A stretch of 64,000 bases of DNA from Vibrio hepatarius (GTDB lineage Bacteria > Pseudomonadota > Gammaproteobacteria > Enterobacterales > Vibrionaceae): the NCBI RefSeq assembly GCF_018860525.1, contig NZ_JAHKPM010000070.1:68226-132225 (forward strand). Direction: 5' to 3'. Both the position numbers and the translations under genes were made by a program. Of the stretch, positions 19,295 to 27,559 are shown in pieces. How positions within the stretch are numbered: the first letter of the stretch is position 1; the number at the start of each line of letters is the position of its first letter. The notes under the pieces were generated by a model, which saw only the letters and a program-made list of their open reading frames with translations, did no database searches and had not been told where the DNA came from.

Positions 19295-21067
19295 ATGCAG
19301 AAAAGTCCTTTCCGGTTACCTCGTAAAACGCCTTTTGGTATTGGTGAAAGTATGGTGGAGTGGGCGACAGGTCTGTCGACTTTAGATGCTTTATATACGC
19401 AAGATGAGTTACCTGAAGATAGCTTCGATTTTATGCACGAAGCCCTAAGGCGCATCGGCACGCAATATCGCGTTGATTATGGCAGTCTTGATAGTATATC
19501 TAAGAAAGGGCCGTTGCTCATAGTCGCTAATCATCCATTTGGAGGAATCGAAGGGGTTATTCTTGCAGCACTAATTTCAAAGGTGCGTAAAGACGTCAAG
19601 GTGCTTGCCAATGAACTTCTAAAACGAATTCCTGAACTGGATGACCTTTTTATTGGTGTTGATGTGTTTGGTGGTAAGCAAGCCAGGCTAACAAATAGTA
19701 AAGCTATAAAATCAGCGAATAAGCATTTGAAGCAAGGAGGAGTTCTGATCCTTTTCCCAGCAGGTGAGGTATCTGCTTGGCAGTCCCATGAGAATAAGGT
19801 AACCGATAAAGTTTGGAGTAAATCGGTTGCTAAGTTTGTAAAGTACTCAGAGGCGACGACAGTTCCGATCTTTATCAATGGGAGAAATAGCAAATTATTT
19901 TATCAGGCGGGCAGAATTCATCCGCTACTTAGAACGGCTTTATTGGGACGAGAGTTACTAAACAAAGCAGGACAAACCATTTCAGTGTCAGTGGGTAATG
20001 CTATACCATTTTCAGAACTTAAAGGTTTTGAGAAAGAAAGTGATATTACCCAATATTTGCGCCTCAATACTTATTTAATGGGTAGTATGGGTGGCGTGTC
20101 GACAGTGAATGAACCTATGGTGGATATAGGATTAGCTATAATAGACCCCATAGAACCCCACTTTTTGCAAAATGAATTGACTCAGATCCAACAGTATAAA
20201 CTTATAGAGCAGGGGGAGTTTGAAGTGTACTGTGCTCCCACAGCGGCTATTCCGTACATGATGAAAGAAATAGGACGAGTTAGAGAGCAAAGCTTTCGTG
20301 AAGTGGGTGAAGGTAGTGGCTTAGCTTGTGATATCGATAATTATGATCCTCATTATCACCAATTATTTGTTTGGCACAAAAAAAACCAAGACTTGGTAGG
20401 GGCTTATCGACTTGGACTCGTTGATGAATTAATGGCAAATGGTGGATTAGAACAGCTCTATTCAACCAGCTTATTTAACTATGACCTCGCTTTTCTACAA
20501 ACATTAGGACAATCTATTGAAGTTGGGCGCTCGGTCGTTTCTAAGCAATATCAACGTAACATACATTCGCTGTTATTATTGTGGAAAGGAATTGCTAAAT
20601 TCATCCAGCGCCATCCTCAATATACGCATTTGTTTGGTCCTGTAAGTATTAGCAATGATTATAGCCCAGTGGCAAGACAGCTTATTGCCTCTGTCATGTC
20701 AATTCATTACTACGATGAGGAAAAAGCCAAATTAGTGTCTCCGACTACACCGCTCAAAGAAAGTGGTCAGGAATTCTGGCGTCCAGATATGTTGAGTTCT
20801 CTTGCCGACTTACCTTTACTCTCGAAAGTGCTGGACCGGTTAGATCAAGGAATGGGAGTGCCAGTACTACTAAGACAGTACCTTGGATTACATGGTAAAT
20901 TAGTATGTTTCAACGTCGATCCGGCATTTAACTTTGCATTAGATGGGCTTATCGTTGTGGATTTAACCACAGTGCCTGTTAATACCCTTGGAAAATACAT
21001 GGGGCGCGAAGAAGCAAAAGTATACCTTACCCAACATCAAGAAAAGAAAAAGTCTGATATTGAATGA
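19295..21067 (+). CDS. olsF: OlsF-like bifunctional acyltransferase for ornithine (or related amino acid) lipid synthesis
   Basis: The 590-residue protein joins a PlsC-like O-acyltransferase domain (about residues 40-260, NHPFGGIEG and FPAGEVSAW) to a GNAT-like N-acyltransferase domain (about 290-500, YRLGLVDE, IEVGRSVV). That is the OlsF architecture, which makes phosphate-free ornithine lipids in one protein. The usual acidic residue of the HX4D box appears as Glu (HPFGGIE). It ends the operon that starts with DedA. The domain call is firm; the lipid product is inferred. Confidence 0.82.
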   Translation: MQKSPFRLPRKTPFGIGESMVEWATGLSTLDALYTQDELPEDSFDFMHEALRRIGTQYRVDYGSLDSISKKGPLLIVANHPFGGIEGVILAALISKVRKDVKVLANELLKRIPELDDLFIGVDVFGGKQARLTNSKAIKSANKHLKQGGVLILFPAGEVSAWQSHENKVTDKVWSKSVAKFVKYSEATTVPIFINGRNSKLFYQAGRIHPLLRTALLGRELLNKAGQTISVSVGNAIPFSELKGFEKESDITQYLRLNTYLMGSMGGVSTVNEPMVDIGLAIIDPIEPHFLQNELTQIQQYKLIEQGEFEVYCAPTAAIPYMMKEIGRVREQSFREVGEGSGLACDIDNYDPHYHQLFVWHKKNQDLVGAYRLGLVDELMANGGLEQLYSTSLFNYDLAFLQTLGQSIEVGRSVVSKQYQRNIHSLLLLWKGIAKFIQRHPQYTHLFGPVSISNDYSPVARQLIASVMSIHYYDEEKAKLVSPTTPLKESGQEFWRPDMLSSLADLPLLSKVLDRLDQGMGVPVLLRQYLGLHGKLVCFNVDPAFNFALDGLIVVDLTTVPVNTLGKYMGREEAKVYLTQHQEKKKSDIE

Positions 21068-21073
21068 AACGTT

Positions 21074-21099
21074 TTTCCCTATCGTTAACGATAGGGAAA
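21074..21099. terminator. Palindromic bidirectional terminator
   Basis: A perfect 26-base palindrome with AAA/TTT ends lies in the 34-base gap between converging genes and can serve both. Confidence 0.75.
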
Positions 21100-21101
21100 T
21101 A

Positions 21102-21896
21102 TTATAGAATTTGTTTTAGTATTTTGAGAACGCCATCTTCGTAATTACTGGGCGCAGTAAATCTTGCTATCTGCTTGATTTTATTGTGAGCGTTGCCCAT
21201 TGCGTAAGAATAGTAACTTTCTTCAAGCATTTCTAAATCATTCAAATAATCACCAAAACTCATTGTTTGTTGATGGGTAAACCCGAGTGTTTGCTGAAGA
21301 TATTTGATGGCGGCCCCTTTGGATGCATTAATATTCATCACATCCAGCCATATTTTGGCACTGACAACAACTTGATGTGTGGTACCAAAGTGAGAGTTTA
21401 TAGTTGGGAATACGCACTCTTGGGTACCATTAAAGTGACAAATCGCGACTTTGATAAACTCATCTTTTACGTTCAGTAGATCGTCGACACTTTGGCAGCG
21501 GTGATAATAGTGAGATATTTCCTCGATAGCTTGAGGATCTTGAGTTTCAATATAGGCTGAGCGTTTACCACATAACACAACATGCGCACCTGTGATCTCT
21601 CTTGCTAGTTCTATTATATCTTTAATTGAGTCAGCACCAATGGTACAACAATATAGTTCCCTATCTTGGTACATTACTAGAGTGCCATTTTCCGCGATAA
21701 ACACTATACGGTCTTTGATTGGGTAAAAAGTCTCTCTGAGGCTGTAATACTGGCGTCCTGAAGCCGCAGCAAAAGTAATGTTTTTTTGTTCAAGTTGTGA
21801 AAAGATCTCGAAAAACTCTGGGTTGAGATCACCGTTTTCGTTTAAAAGAGTGCCATCCATATCGGAAGCAACGAATTTAATATCCATAAGCGACAT
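21102..21896 (-). CDS. Cof-type HAD-IIB phosphatase
   Basis: Roughly 264 residues with the HAD motif I DMDGTLLNENGDL near the N-terminus, motif II in FAAASGRQ, and the C-terminal motif III/IV MSFGDYLNDLEMLE. Such enzymes dephosphorylate sugar phosphates or cofactors such as FMN and PLP; the substrate is not predictable. An internal ATG three codons in may be the true start. Single gene. Confidence 0.85.
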   Translation of the reverse strand: MSLMDIKFVASDMDGTLLNENGDLNPEFFEIFSQLEQKNITFAAASGRQYYSLRETFYPIKDRIVFIAENGTLVMYQDRELYCCTIGADSIKDIIELAREITGAHVVLCGKRSAYIETQDPQAIEEISHYYHRCQSVDDLLNVKDEFIKVAICHFNGTQECVFPTINSHFGTTHQVVVSAKIWLDVMNINASKGAAIKYLQQTLGFTHQQTMSFGDYLNDLEMLEESYYSYAMGNAHNKIKQIARFTAPSNYEDGVLKILKQIL

Positions 21897-22023
21897 ACAA
21901 GGTTTACCTAAAGTTTACTAATTGCCAACCCTGAGAGGGCGTCGGCTACATATAGAAAGTAAATTACAGTAACTAGAGATAATCGCAAGTTTGTTAATAA
22001 AATCGAGAATTTTTTAGAGACGT

Positions 22024-22512
22024 TTAAATGCAAAAACGAACAAAATGCATTTCTAGATCGATATCGATATCTAATTCCATGTGATACTTTTTTCTTACAA
22101 CGCTCTCAACTGCGGCTATCCAGAACATCATTGCTGCCGTATTTTGTTTCAAAACTCTAATTTGCCATTGTCCACGATACTTTGATGTCAGTTTATGAAA
22201 AACTTGTTTACCAACTCCCTGACCTTTGAATTTCCTCAATATAAAAAATTGTTCGATGTCCCAAGTGTTTTTGCACTGAGGGTACCTTCTTAAGAGTGCA
22301 AAGCCGGCGATTTCATTCTCTATATAAATAAAATAAGGTATGTGATCCTCTTGATTCCAATAGGAAGTTAAAGTATTTTTATCAAAGATAAATTGACCAT
22401 TTTCAGGAATACTCCAACCCATAAACTCTGTCATATCATAAACATAGTAAGAAAAGAGGTTTTCCAATACACTTTGTTGGCTTTGCCGTATTTCTCTAAG
22501 TTCAATATCCAT
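22024..22512 (-). CDS. GNAT-family acetyltransferase
   Basis: I place the start at the ATG at 22512, which overlaps the upstream stop as TAATG and gives 162 residues. The acetyl-CoA loop appears as RKFKGQGVGKQVF (about residue 105), followed by the C-terminal strand (QWQIRVLKQNTAAMMFW). The substrate is unknown. It is the last gene of a three-gene minus-strand operon with the carbon-nitrogen hydrolase and the FosA-like gene. Confidence 0.8.
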   Translation of the reverse strand: MDIELREIRQSQQSVLENLFSYYVYDMTEFMGWSIPENGQFIFDKNTLTSYWNQEDHIPYFIYIENEIAGFALLRRYPQCKNTWDIEQFFILRKFKGQGVGKQVFHKLTSKYRGQWQIRVLKQNTAAMMFWIAAVESVVRKKYHMELDIDIDLEMHFVRFCI

Positions 22513-23279
22513 TAGGCGGTAGTATCCAAGGTTAATGGGTAAAATTGTCCTGATATACTTACTTCGCTCATAGTACAAAGTAACACCCCAGGTTGATTGT
22601 TATCAGAGCTGGCTATTAGTTTACCGTTTAGATCCCAAATACTATTGTTGCCACATGTTTCCCATCCTCCCGTCGTGGAAATATGATTACACAATAAGGT
22701 AGGTATTTGATGGCGAAACGCTATATTAGATAAGATCTCTGCATCATGTTGATAACCTGAAGGGGAGATAAGAGCACTGGCAATATACACATCAGCCGCC
22801 TTTTTTATAGCGCGTTTGGAATGTTCGGGCTCAGAGAAATCAGCGCACACAGCAAGTGCGATTTTATGTTCACCAATAGTGAATTGATAGTCTTTCTCTC
22901 CTGGTAAGCAATATTGTTCTTCGCCGTCATGCAAGTATTGTTTAGAGTAAAATTCGATGTTACCGCAAGGAAAACAAATCACTGCCCCAATCTGCGGCTT
23001 TGAACTTTGTGTGGCTAGAGGACAACCTGCAATTACAATGATGTCATTGTTTTTTGAAGCTTTAGATAAATCTTTAAATATGCGGTCAGATGGCTTTAAT
23101 GCGTTCTCATTTGCTATATCGAGTTCATAGCCAGTTAAGGATAGCTCTGGAAAAACGATGAGTTGTGCTCCCAAGAATGCTGAGTGTTCAATATGAGTTA
23201 GATGGTGATCCAGATTAGATTGAAATCCACCCCGTGTAACTGGGCATTGGGATAGAGCAATTGTTAGAATGGGTTGCAT
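22512..23279 (-). CDS. Carbon-nitrogen hydrolase (nitrilase superfamily)
   Basis: About 255 residues from the ATG at 23279 (MQPILTIALSQCPVT); an upstream GTG at 23327 would overlap the preceding gene. The Glu-Lys-Cys triad is visible: Glu in IVFPELSLTGYE, Lys in EFYSKQYLHDGEE, Cys in IALAVCADFSEPEH. These enzymes hydrolyse amides or nitriles. Its stop is coupled to the GNAT start. Confidence 0.85.
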   Translation of the reverse strand: MQPILTIALSQCPVTRGGFQSNLDHHLTHIEHSAFLGAQLIVFPELSLTGYELDIANENALKPSDRIFKDLSKASKNNDIIVIAGCPLATQSSKPQIGAVICFPCGNIEFYSKQYLHDGEEQYCLPGEKDYQFTIGEHKIALAVCADFSEPEHSKRAIKKAADVYIASALISPSGYQHDAEILSNIAFRHQIPTLLCNHISTTGGWETCGNNSIWDLNGKLIASSDNNQPGVLLCTMSEVSISGQFYPLTLDTTA

Positions 23280-23317
23280 TATTCTTCGCAAATGTAGATT
23301 GTGATCAAAAGGTTGAC

Positions 23318-23716
23318 TTAAAGCCACTCTAAATCTTTATATGGCTGAGCTCGTAAGCTGTCTAAGCGTGTATTTAAATTACCGCAGTGGATCTCCAATT
23401 TATGCCCATCAGGGTCGAGAAGATAGGCCGATAGCCCTTCGCTGCAATTTTTTTTCCACAGTTTAATACTACTCTTATCAAGTCTCTGGCACAGTGCTGA
23501 AAAATTCTCCTCTTCAACATTAAATGCGATATGGCTGTAATCTTTGCTCGGATGAGGCTTATCACATGAGAGACACAACCATAAATCACCAGCTGACAAG
23601 TATGCACCCTTTGCCCACTTTACTTTACCTTTGAAGCCAAGGACTTGAATGTAAAATGCGAGGGATACTTCTAAGTCATTAACAGCAAGAGTAAGATGAT
23701 TAAGACCTGAGACCAT
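23318..23716 (-). CDS. FosA-like VOC-family glutathione transferase
   Basis: The 132-residue protein follows FosA closely: the N-terminus SGLNHLTLAV, metal ligands His7, His62 and Glu108, Thr9, and the potassium-loop region NCSEGLSAYLLDPDGHKLE. Known FosA proteins open the fosfomycin epoxide with glutathione using Mn2+ and K+. Chromosomal copies occur as native genes in several gamma-proteobacteria. Activity is inferred from conserved residues. First gene of the minus-strand operon ending at 22024. Confidence 0.8.
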   Translation of the reverse strand: MVSGLNHLTLAVNDLEVSLAFYIQVLGFKGKVKWAKGAYLSAGDLWLCLSCDKPHPSKDYSHIAFNVEEENFSALCQRLDKSSIKLWKKNCSEGLSAYLLDPDGHKLEIHCGNLNTRLDSLRAQPYKDLEWL

Positions 23717-23893
23717 ATTTATTACCTGATAATCAATTTTGATTTATCTTGTCGATAGACTAATCATGCAGCCTAGATACCTGAACCGCTGCGTCATATG
23801 GGCTTCATGCTTAGTGTATATTCCAGACATGATAAATTCCAAATCGCCATTACTAAGGTTATGATAATAATATAAAATAATGATGTTTAATAG

Positions 23894-23925
23894 AGGCGCA
23901 TATGAGAAATAGGTACACTGCGCCT
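23894..23925 (-). terminator. Hairpin downstream of the minus-strand reb operon
   Basis: A perfect 7-bp inverted repeat (AGGCGCA / TGCGCCT) with an 18-base loop lies 30 bases past the last reb stop. On the minus strand AT-rich sequence follows it. Confidence 0.4.
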
Positions 23926-23955
23926 AATCGATGGTTATGTCAAAGACGCCTAGGT

Positions 23956-24234
23956 TCAGCCCTTTTCAACAATGCCTTCACCAGTTCGTCCAATTACGGC
24001 AGAGCCAATCCCCATAATGGCATTGACACCTTGTACTGTTGCCGCTTGCATAGTAATTTGTCCTTGCTGCTGAGCTGTTGTTGCATTGTGTGCAGCATTA
24101 GATAGAGCGTGCGAGGTAGACATCAGCAAGTTGCCCATCGCCATTGCTGGGGCTTCGCCAACGACTTTAGTATTAACTTGAGTAACAGAATCGGTGATCT
24201 GTGGGTTTACGATTGTTGCTGCGGTATCTGACAT
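23956..24234 (-). CDS. RebB-family R-body protein (minus-strand copy 4)
   Basis: The 92-residue protein has the RebB core: ITDSVTQVNTKVVGE, then APAMAMGNLLMSTSHAL, then AQQQGQITMQAATVQG, ending in VEKG. RebB-type proteins polymerise into R-bodies, ribbons that extend on a trigger and break membranes in Caedibacter-type systems. Its first 27 residues equal those of the plus-array copy at 30272. It is last in the operon that begins with the AraC-type gene at 26778. Family assignment is strong; function in this organism is inferred. Confidence 0.9.
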   Translation of the reverse strand: MSDTAATIVNPQITDSVTQVNTKVVGEAPAMAMGNLLMSTSHALSNAAHNATTAQQQGQITMQAATVQGVNAIMGIGSAVIGRTGEGIVEKG

Positions 24235-24272
24235 CGGTTAGTTCCTCTTAAAATATTTAATGACAGTTAGAA

Positions 24273-24306
24273 ATTGGGCCCATGTTGTCCGAAAATTAGG
24301 CCCAAT
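24273..24306 (-). promoter_or_regulatory. Hairpin between two minus-strand reb genes
   Basis: An 8-bp perfect inverted repeat (ATTGGGCC / GGCCCAAT) with an 18-base loop fills the 90-base gap between reb copies. It has no T-tract, so RNA processing or partial attenuation is more plausible than full termination. Confidence 0.4.
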
Positions 24307-24324
24307 GGTATTGCTTGGTACTAA

Positions 24325-24603
24325 TTAACCTTTCTCAATAATTTCTTCGCTTGTCCGACCAATCACAGCAGAACCTACGCTCATAAGAGAGTTAATTCCT
24401 TGGACAGTAGCTGCTTGCATCGTGATCTGACCTTGCTGCTGTGCCGTCGTCGCATTATGAGCTGCATTAGACAACGAATGTGACGTTGCCATAAGCAAGT
24501 TACCCATAGCCATAGCAGGTGTTTCACCAACGACTTTGGTGTTCACTTGTGTAACTGAATCTGTGATTTGAGCGTTTACTGTTGTTGCTGCTGTATCTGA
24601 CAT
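24325..24603 (-). CDS. RebB-family R-body protein (minus-strand copy 3)
   Basis: A 92-residue protein with the full RebB core. I chose the ATG at 24603, not the upstream in-frame start at 24666, because it aligns with all other copies (MSDTAATT) and has an AAAGGA site 10 bases upstream. It differs from the plus-strand copy at 29937 at only a handful of positions, mostly in the middle (ATSHSLSNAAHNATT against STSHALSTGAHNATS). Confidence 0.9.
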   Translation of the reverse strand: MSDTAATTVNAQITDSVTQVNTKVVGETPAMAMGNLLMATSHSLSNAAHNATTAQQQGQITMQAATVQGINSLMSVGSAVIGRTSEEIIEKG

Positions 24604-24703
24604 GGATGTATCCTTTATAAAGTTTTGGGTAGTTGTTTTAAAATAGTTAACTAACAGCAGGAACATCTACGGACTGTTTTGCTGCTTTAGTATCCAATAT
24701 TTC

Positions 24704-24735
24704 ATTAACGTATTAACGTATTAACGTATTAACGT
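24704..24735. repeat. Four perfect tandem copies of the 8-mer ATTAACGT
   Basis: Four head-to-tail copies of an 8-base unit lie in the 137-base gap upstream of the reb gene that starts at 24603, just after the stop of the gene at 24741. Perfect short tandem repeats can gain or lose units by slippage, and this one sits in an untranslated leader or spacer. Confidence 0.9.
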
Positions 24736-24740
24736 TTGAC

Positions 24741-25013
24741 TTAGTTGATGTTCTCTTTTGCTTTAGTTCCAAGTTCAGAGAAGTTGTTAATTGCTTGCGT
24801 GACGACCTCACCCGCTTTATCAATACCATCCAAATATTTTGGATCACCAGTTTCAATAAATTGTCCTAATGCTACGCCTATCGCTGTTGTGCCAATAGAT
24901 GATAGGTTTCTGAGGTTGTCTGTTGCATCAGATAAAGCCATCGCCGATGATTGTGCGATTGATTGTGTTGCCGTATTTTTTGCGCTTTCAATGGGCTTTG
25001 GTGGTTCATTCAT
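24741..25013 (-). CDS. Reb-associated small protein, paralogue of the gene at 34648
   Basis: The 90-residue protein does not carry the DSVTQVN core but has a helical region with ALSDATDNLRNLSSIGTTAIGVALGQFIETGD, followed by AINNFSELG. That pattern recurs in the protein at 34648-34947 (AVDNIRNVTDICNTASGVAMAKLLEGGD, AIKNYEKI). Both follow a RebB-type gene on the minus strand. It may be a ribbon accessory subunit comparable to the small extra Reb proteins of Caedibacter, but I cannot map it to RebA, RebC or RebD. Gaps of 28 bases upstream and 137 downstream. Confidence 0.7.
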   Translation of the reverse strand: MNEPPKPIESAKNTATQSIAQSSAMALSDATDNLRNLSSIGTTAIGVALGQFIETGDPKYLDGIDKAGEVVTQAINNFSELGTKAKENIN

Positions 25014-25041
25014 TGTTACTTGCCTCTAAGATAGGGGAGAG

Positions 25042-25305
25042 TTATTTTTCCAAAATAGCTTCTGCGGCTTTTGAAATAGATGCTGTACCAATCGTATTAA
25101 TCGCATTGATACCTTGGGTGGTTGCTGCCTGCATTAACATTTGACCCTGCTGCTGGGCTGCTGTGGCATTATGGTTACTATTACTTACTGCTGTGTTGGT
25201 CGCCATGATGAAGTTGCTCATCGCCATTGCAGGAGTCTCTGCAACCGTTTTTGTATTGGTTTGAGTAACAGAGTCGGTTATCTGTTCACATACTGAATCT
25301 GGCAT
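25042..25305 (-). CDS. RebB-family R-body protein, divergent (minus-strand copy 1)
   Basis: The 87-residue protein keeps QITDSVTQTNTKTVAETPAMAMSNF and HNATAAQQQGQMLMQAATTQGINAI, but differs from the array copies through most of its length and starts MPDSVC instead of MSDT. GGAG precedes the ATG. Being outside the near-identical group, it may have a distinct place in the ribbon. It lies 27 bases after the acetyltransferase gene, in the same operon. Confidence 0.88.
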   Translation of the reverse strand: MPDSVCEQITDSVTQTNTKTVAETPAMAMSNFIMATNTAVSNSNHNATAAQQQGQMLMQAATTQGINAINTIGTASISKAAEAILEK

Positions 25306-25332
25306 AATCTTGCTCCGTTTTTTAAAATAAAT

Positions 25333-25887
25333 TTAAATTGTTTGAGTTAAGTGCTTTTTGAGTAAAAAGAAGTTTTCCCACTCTTTATTTACTATTGCAT
25401 AGTCTTCAAATAAACCTATTTTTTTGAAGTTAATTGAGGTTAAAAGCTTTAATGACTTTTTATTATTTGTCATACAATATGCAGTGACACATCTAATTTT
25501 CTGATACTTAGCCATCCACCCTAGCACCTTTATAATTGATGATTTCATTATTCCTTTATTTTGATATCGTTTATCAATTGAATAACTAATGTTGCAAGAA
25601 TAATTAGGGTATTTCTTTATATCACTGATATTTATCAATCCAATTATTTCATTTTTGATCTTTATCGTGAATGAAAAAAACTTAGCTAAGTTATAATCCT
25701 TTATGATAGATGATATATATTTTTGCCAACTTGATTGTATTTCAATGTTCTCATTGGTTCTGGGTTCCCATTTTTTAAGGTATTCATTATTTCTCTTGTA
25801 ATATTCAGTGATCGGTTTACTATCCGATACAGACAGTAATGATATCGAAAAATCATTACCATCAATACTAAAAAAGTCGATGAACAT
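25333..25887 (-). CDS. RimJ/RimL-type GNAT acetyltransferase inside the reb operon
   Basis: The 184-residue protein has the RimJ/RimL layout: an N-terminal ITEYYKRNNEYLKKWEP, a central IIGLINISDI strand, the acetyl-CoA loop RYQNKGIMKSS and a C-terminal NKKSLKLLTSINFKKIGLFEDYAIVNKEW. Enzymes of this class acetylate protein N-termini, often Ser, Ala or Thr, or antibiotics. It sits between the AraC-type gene (9 bases) and a reb gene (27 bases). A second paralogue is at 32925. The codons are AT-rich compared with the reb genes. Acetylation of Reb proteins is my inference. Confidence 0.82.
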   Translation of the reverse strand: MFIDFFSIDGNDFSISLLSVSDSKPITEYYKRNNEYLKKWEPRTNENIEIQSSWQKYISSIIKDYNLAKFFSFTIKIKNEIIGLINISDIKKYPNYSCNISYSIDKRYQNKGIMKSSIIKVLGWMAKYQKIRCVTAYCMTNNKKSLKLLTSINFKKIGLFEDYAIVNKEWENFFLLKKHLTQTI

Positions 25888-25896
25888 AGTACTAAC

Positions 25897-26778
25897 CTAA
25901 CTTTGTTTTCGAACTGAATCTCTAAAATCACCTATGTTTGAACCTTCGTATTTTCTATATATTTTTCCAAAATGACTTAAATCATAGAAACCAACTTGAA
26001 TAGCGACATTTGTTAGGGTAACCCTAGGGTTATGAGTTATGATTTCTCTTGCTTTATTTAGTCTAAGAATGAATAGGACCTTTTTAAATTTAGTGTTCAA
26101 TTTAGTCCTAAATAAATATGACAGATGAGAAGGGCTGACATATGCTGACTTTGCAACCTCCTCTAATGTAATGTCATTTGATAAGTTCTTGTATATATAT
26201 GATACCGCAAGATATAGAGATGTATGATACTTCTTTAAATGCTCAATATCTTCTTCAGTGCTTAATATCTGCTTGAGCTGTTGCTCATCATCACAGGTTT
26301 CATCATATCCGACTGTATACGTATTTTGCTCTACAGGTATGTAAATATTAAAAAAATCGTCACTTAGAAATATATCGACTAAACCTTTTTTAATCGAGGT
26401 ATCATTGAACGGGAAAATGACTTTTATAGACTTATCATCATTATCCCTTCTAATAAGTTTGAGGATCTGATCGTAGTCGCTTTCTTCAAAAAATTCTAAA
26501 CCATTGATAAAAAGTGTAAGCTTATCTTTAGATTTTAATAATAGCTTGAGTTTATTAATGATATTTTTTACATCACTATCTCCCTCAACAACTATAAACT
26601 TACCATAATCATTTTCACCATTAAGGTGGAAGTTCTCAACGTGAAGCTTTGTCAGTTTTTCATCTCTACAGTAAATGCTTATTAATTTGTTCTTGGATTG
26701 CTGAGCCATATGAATATGTTTATTCAATATTGAGTTAGGGCAATTTTTCATTTCATTTATGATTCCGTTGTTTATCAT
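25897..26778 (-). CDS. AraC-type transcriptional regulator, candidate reb regulator
   Basis: Starts at the ATG at 26778 with GGAG six bases upstream (293 residues). The last 100 residues form an AraC/XylS double helix-turn-helix (ITLEEVAKSAYVSPSHLSYLF and VTLTNVAIQVGFYDLSHFGKIYRKYEG). The first 190 residues are not a cupin: they show alternating strands and helices with KLTLFINGLEFFEE, which recalls a Walker-B-like or receiver-like strand without a clear P-loop. As first gene of the operon that runs into acetyltransferase and reb genes, it is the obvious local regulator. Confidence 0.85.
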   Translation of the reverse strand: MINNGIINEMKNCPNSILNKHIHMAQQSKNKLISIYCRDEKLTKLHVENFHLNGENDYGKFIVVEGDSDVKNIINKLKLLLKSKDKLTLFINGLEFFEESDYDQILKLIRRDNDDKSIKVIFPFNDTSIKKGLVDIFLSDDFFNIYIPVEQNTYTVGYDETCDDEQQLKQILSTEEDIEHLKKYHTSLYLAVSYIYKNLSNDITLEEVAKSAYVSPSHLSYLFRTKLNTKFKKVLFILRLNKAREIITHNPRVTLTNVAIQVGFYDLSHFGKIYRKYEGSNIGDFRDSVRKQS

Positions 26779-27160
26779 GATCAACTCCGATGAAGTAACT
26801 TTGATAAAATTTTCACATTAATATTCTCCGAATTATTGTCAATTTTGACTAACATTAGGTAAATATTAGCTAATTATCCGTTTGTTTATTTTTTAATTAT
26901 TAAACTAGATTGAAATAAATCCTTGGTCCTGGCCCACAAAACGTTGCACTTAATAAATGCCCATATCCAAGTTCACATTTGAAGTCACAGTGATTCAAAA
27001 CTTGGGTTACGACCACACTATTTGGTCATTATTTACATTATGAATGTTAATTATTTTAATCATATATATATGTCGATATTGTTTGTTGATGGTAAAATAG
27101 GATTTAATAATGAATTAAATGATAAAAATACATCTAATATTATGTTTTTAAATTTTAATT
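26779..27160. promoter_or_regulatory. Upstream region of the AraC-reb operon with an inverted repeat
   Basis: This AT-rich gap holds the promoter of the minus-strand operon. An imperfect inverted repeat lies at 26967-27005: outer arms CCAAGTT / AACTTGG, with inner TTGAAGTCAC / GTGATTCAA. It could be an operator or a hairpin at the end of the small gene at 27161. No ORF was found in the rest. Confidence 0.4.
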
Positions 27161-27349
27161 CTAATAGTTTTTATCAAATTCAAAGTCACTATTAATGTAT
27201 GGAATTTGGTATTCTTCATCTAAGTTTTCGATGCTTTCAAAGTGCTCAATATCTATAATCCAATCTGAGATATCTTCTTCTATAAATAAGTTTACCCCTT
27301 CAATTTTTATAGACTTAATTTCAGATTCAGGATCTTCATTGTTGTTCAT
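27161..27349 (-). CDS. Small acidic protein of unknown function
   Basis: A 62-residue, strongly acidic protein (many Asp and Glu, few basic residues). AGGAATTG eight bases before the ATG is a good ribosome binding site. It contains NLFIEEDISDWIIDIEHFE and no domain I recognise. It lies between the AraC-type gene and the divergent gene at 27560. Acidic small proteins beside effector genes can be inhibitors or DNA mimics; that is only a possibility here. Confidence 0.5.
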   Translation of the reverse strand: MNNNEDPESEIKSIKIEGVNLFIEEDISDWIIDIEHFESIENLDEEYQIPYINSDFEFDKNY

Positions 27350-27505
27350 TTTTCAATTCCTAATAATGCGAAGTTAAATATTTATATTTTTAATATGAAA
27401 ATTTTAAATAAAAGAAATTTTTTTGATAGTAAAAAGAAGCTAAGTTTATATAAAACCCATTCATGTGAAAATCTAATAATTAAAATTTGGTTGTTTATTA
27501 CAAGA

Positions 27506-27535
27506 TTGACATTGGTCTCTATGATTTAATTATAA
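27506..27535 (+). promoter_or_regulatory. Candidate sigma-70 promoter for the gene at 27560
   Basis: A consensus -35 (TTGACA, 27506-27511) and a -10-like TTATAA (27530-27535) are 18 bases apart, just upstream of the AAGGAG site at 27547. Confidence 0.5.
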
Positions 27536-27559
27536 AACATCTTTAAAGGAGTTTATTTC

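Noticed and set aside
23902..24105. 67-codon ORF on the plus strand inside a reb gene
   Set aside because: It is antisense to a clear RebB-family gene and has no independent support.
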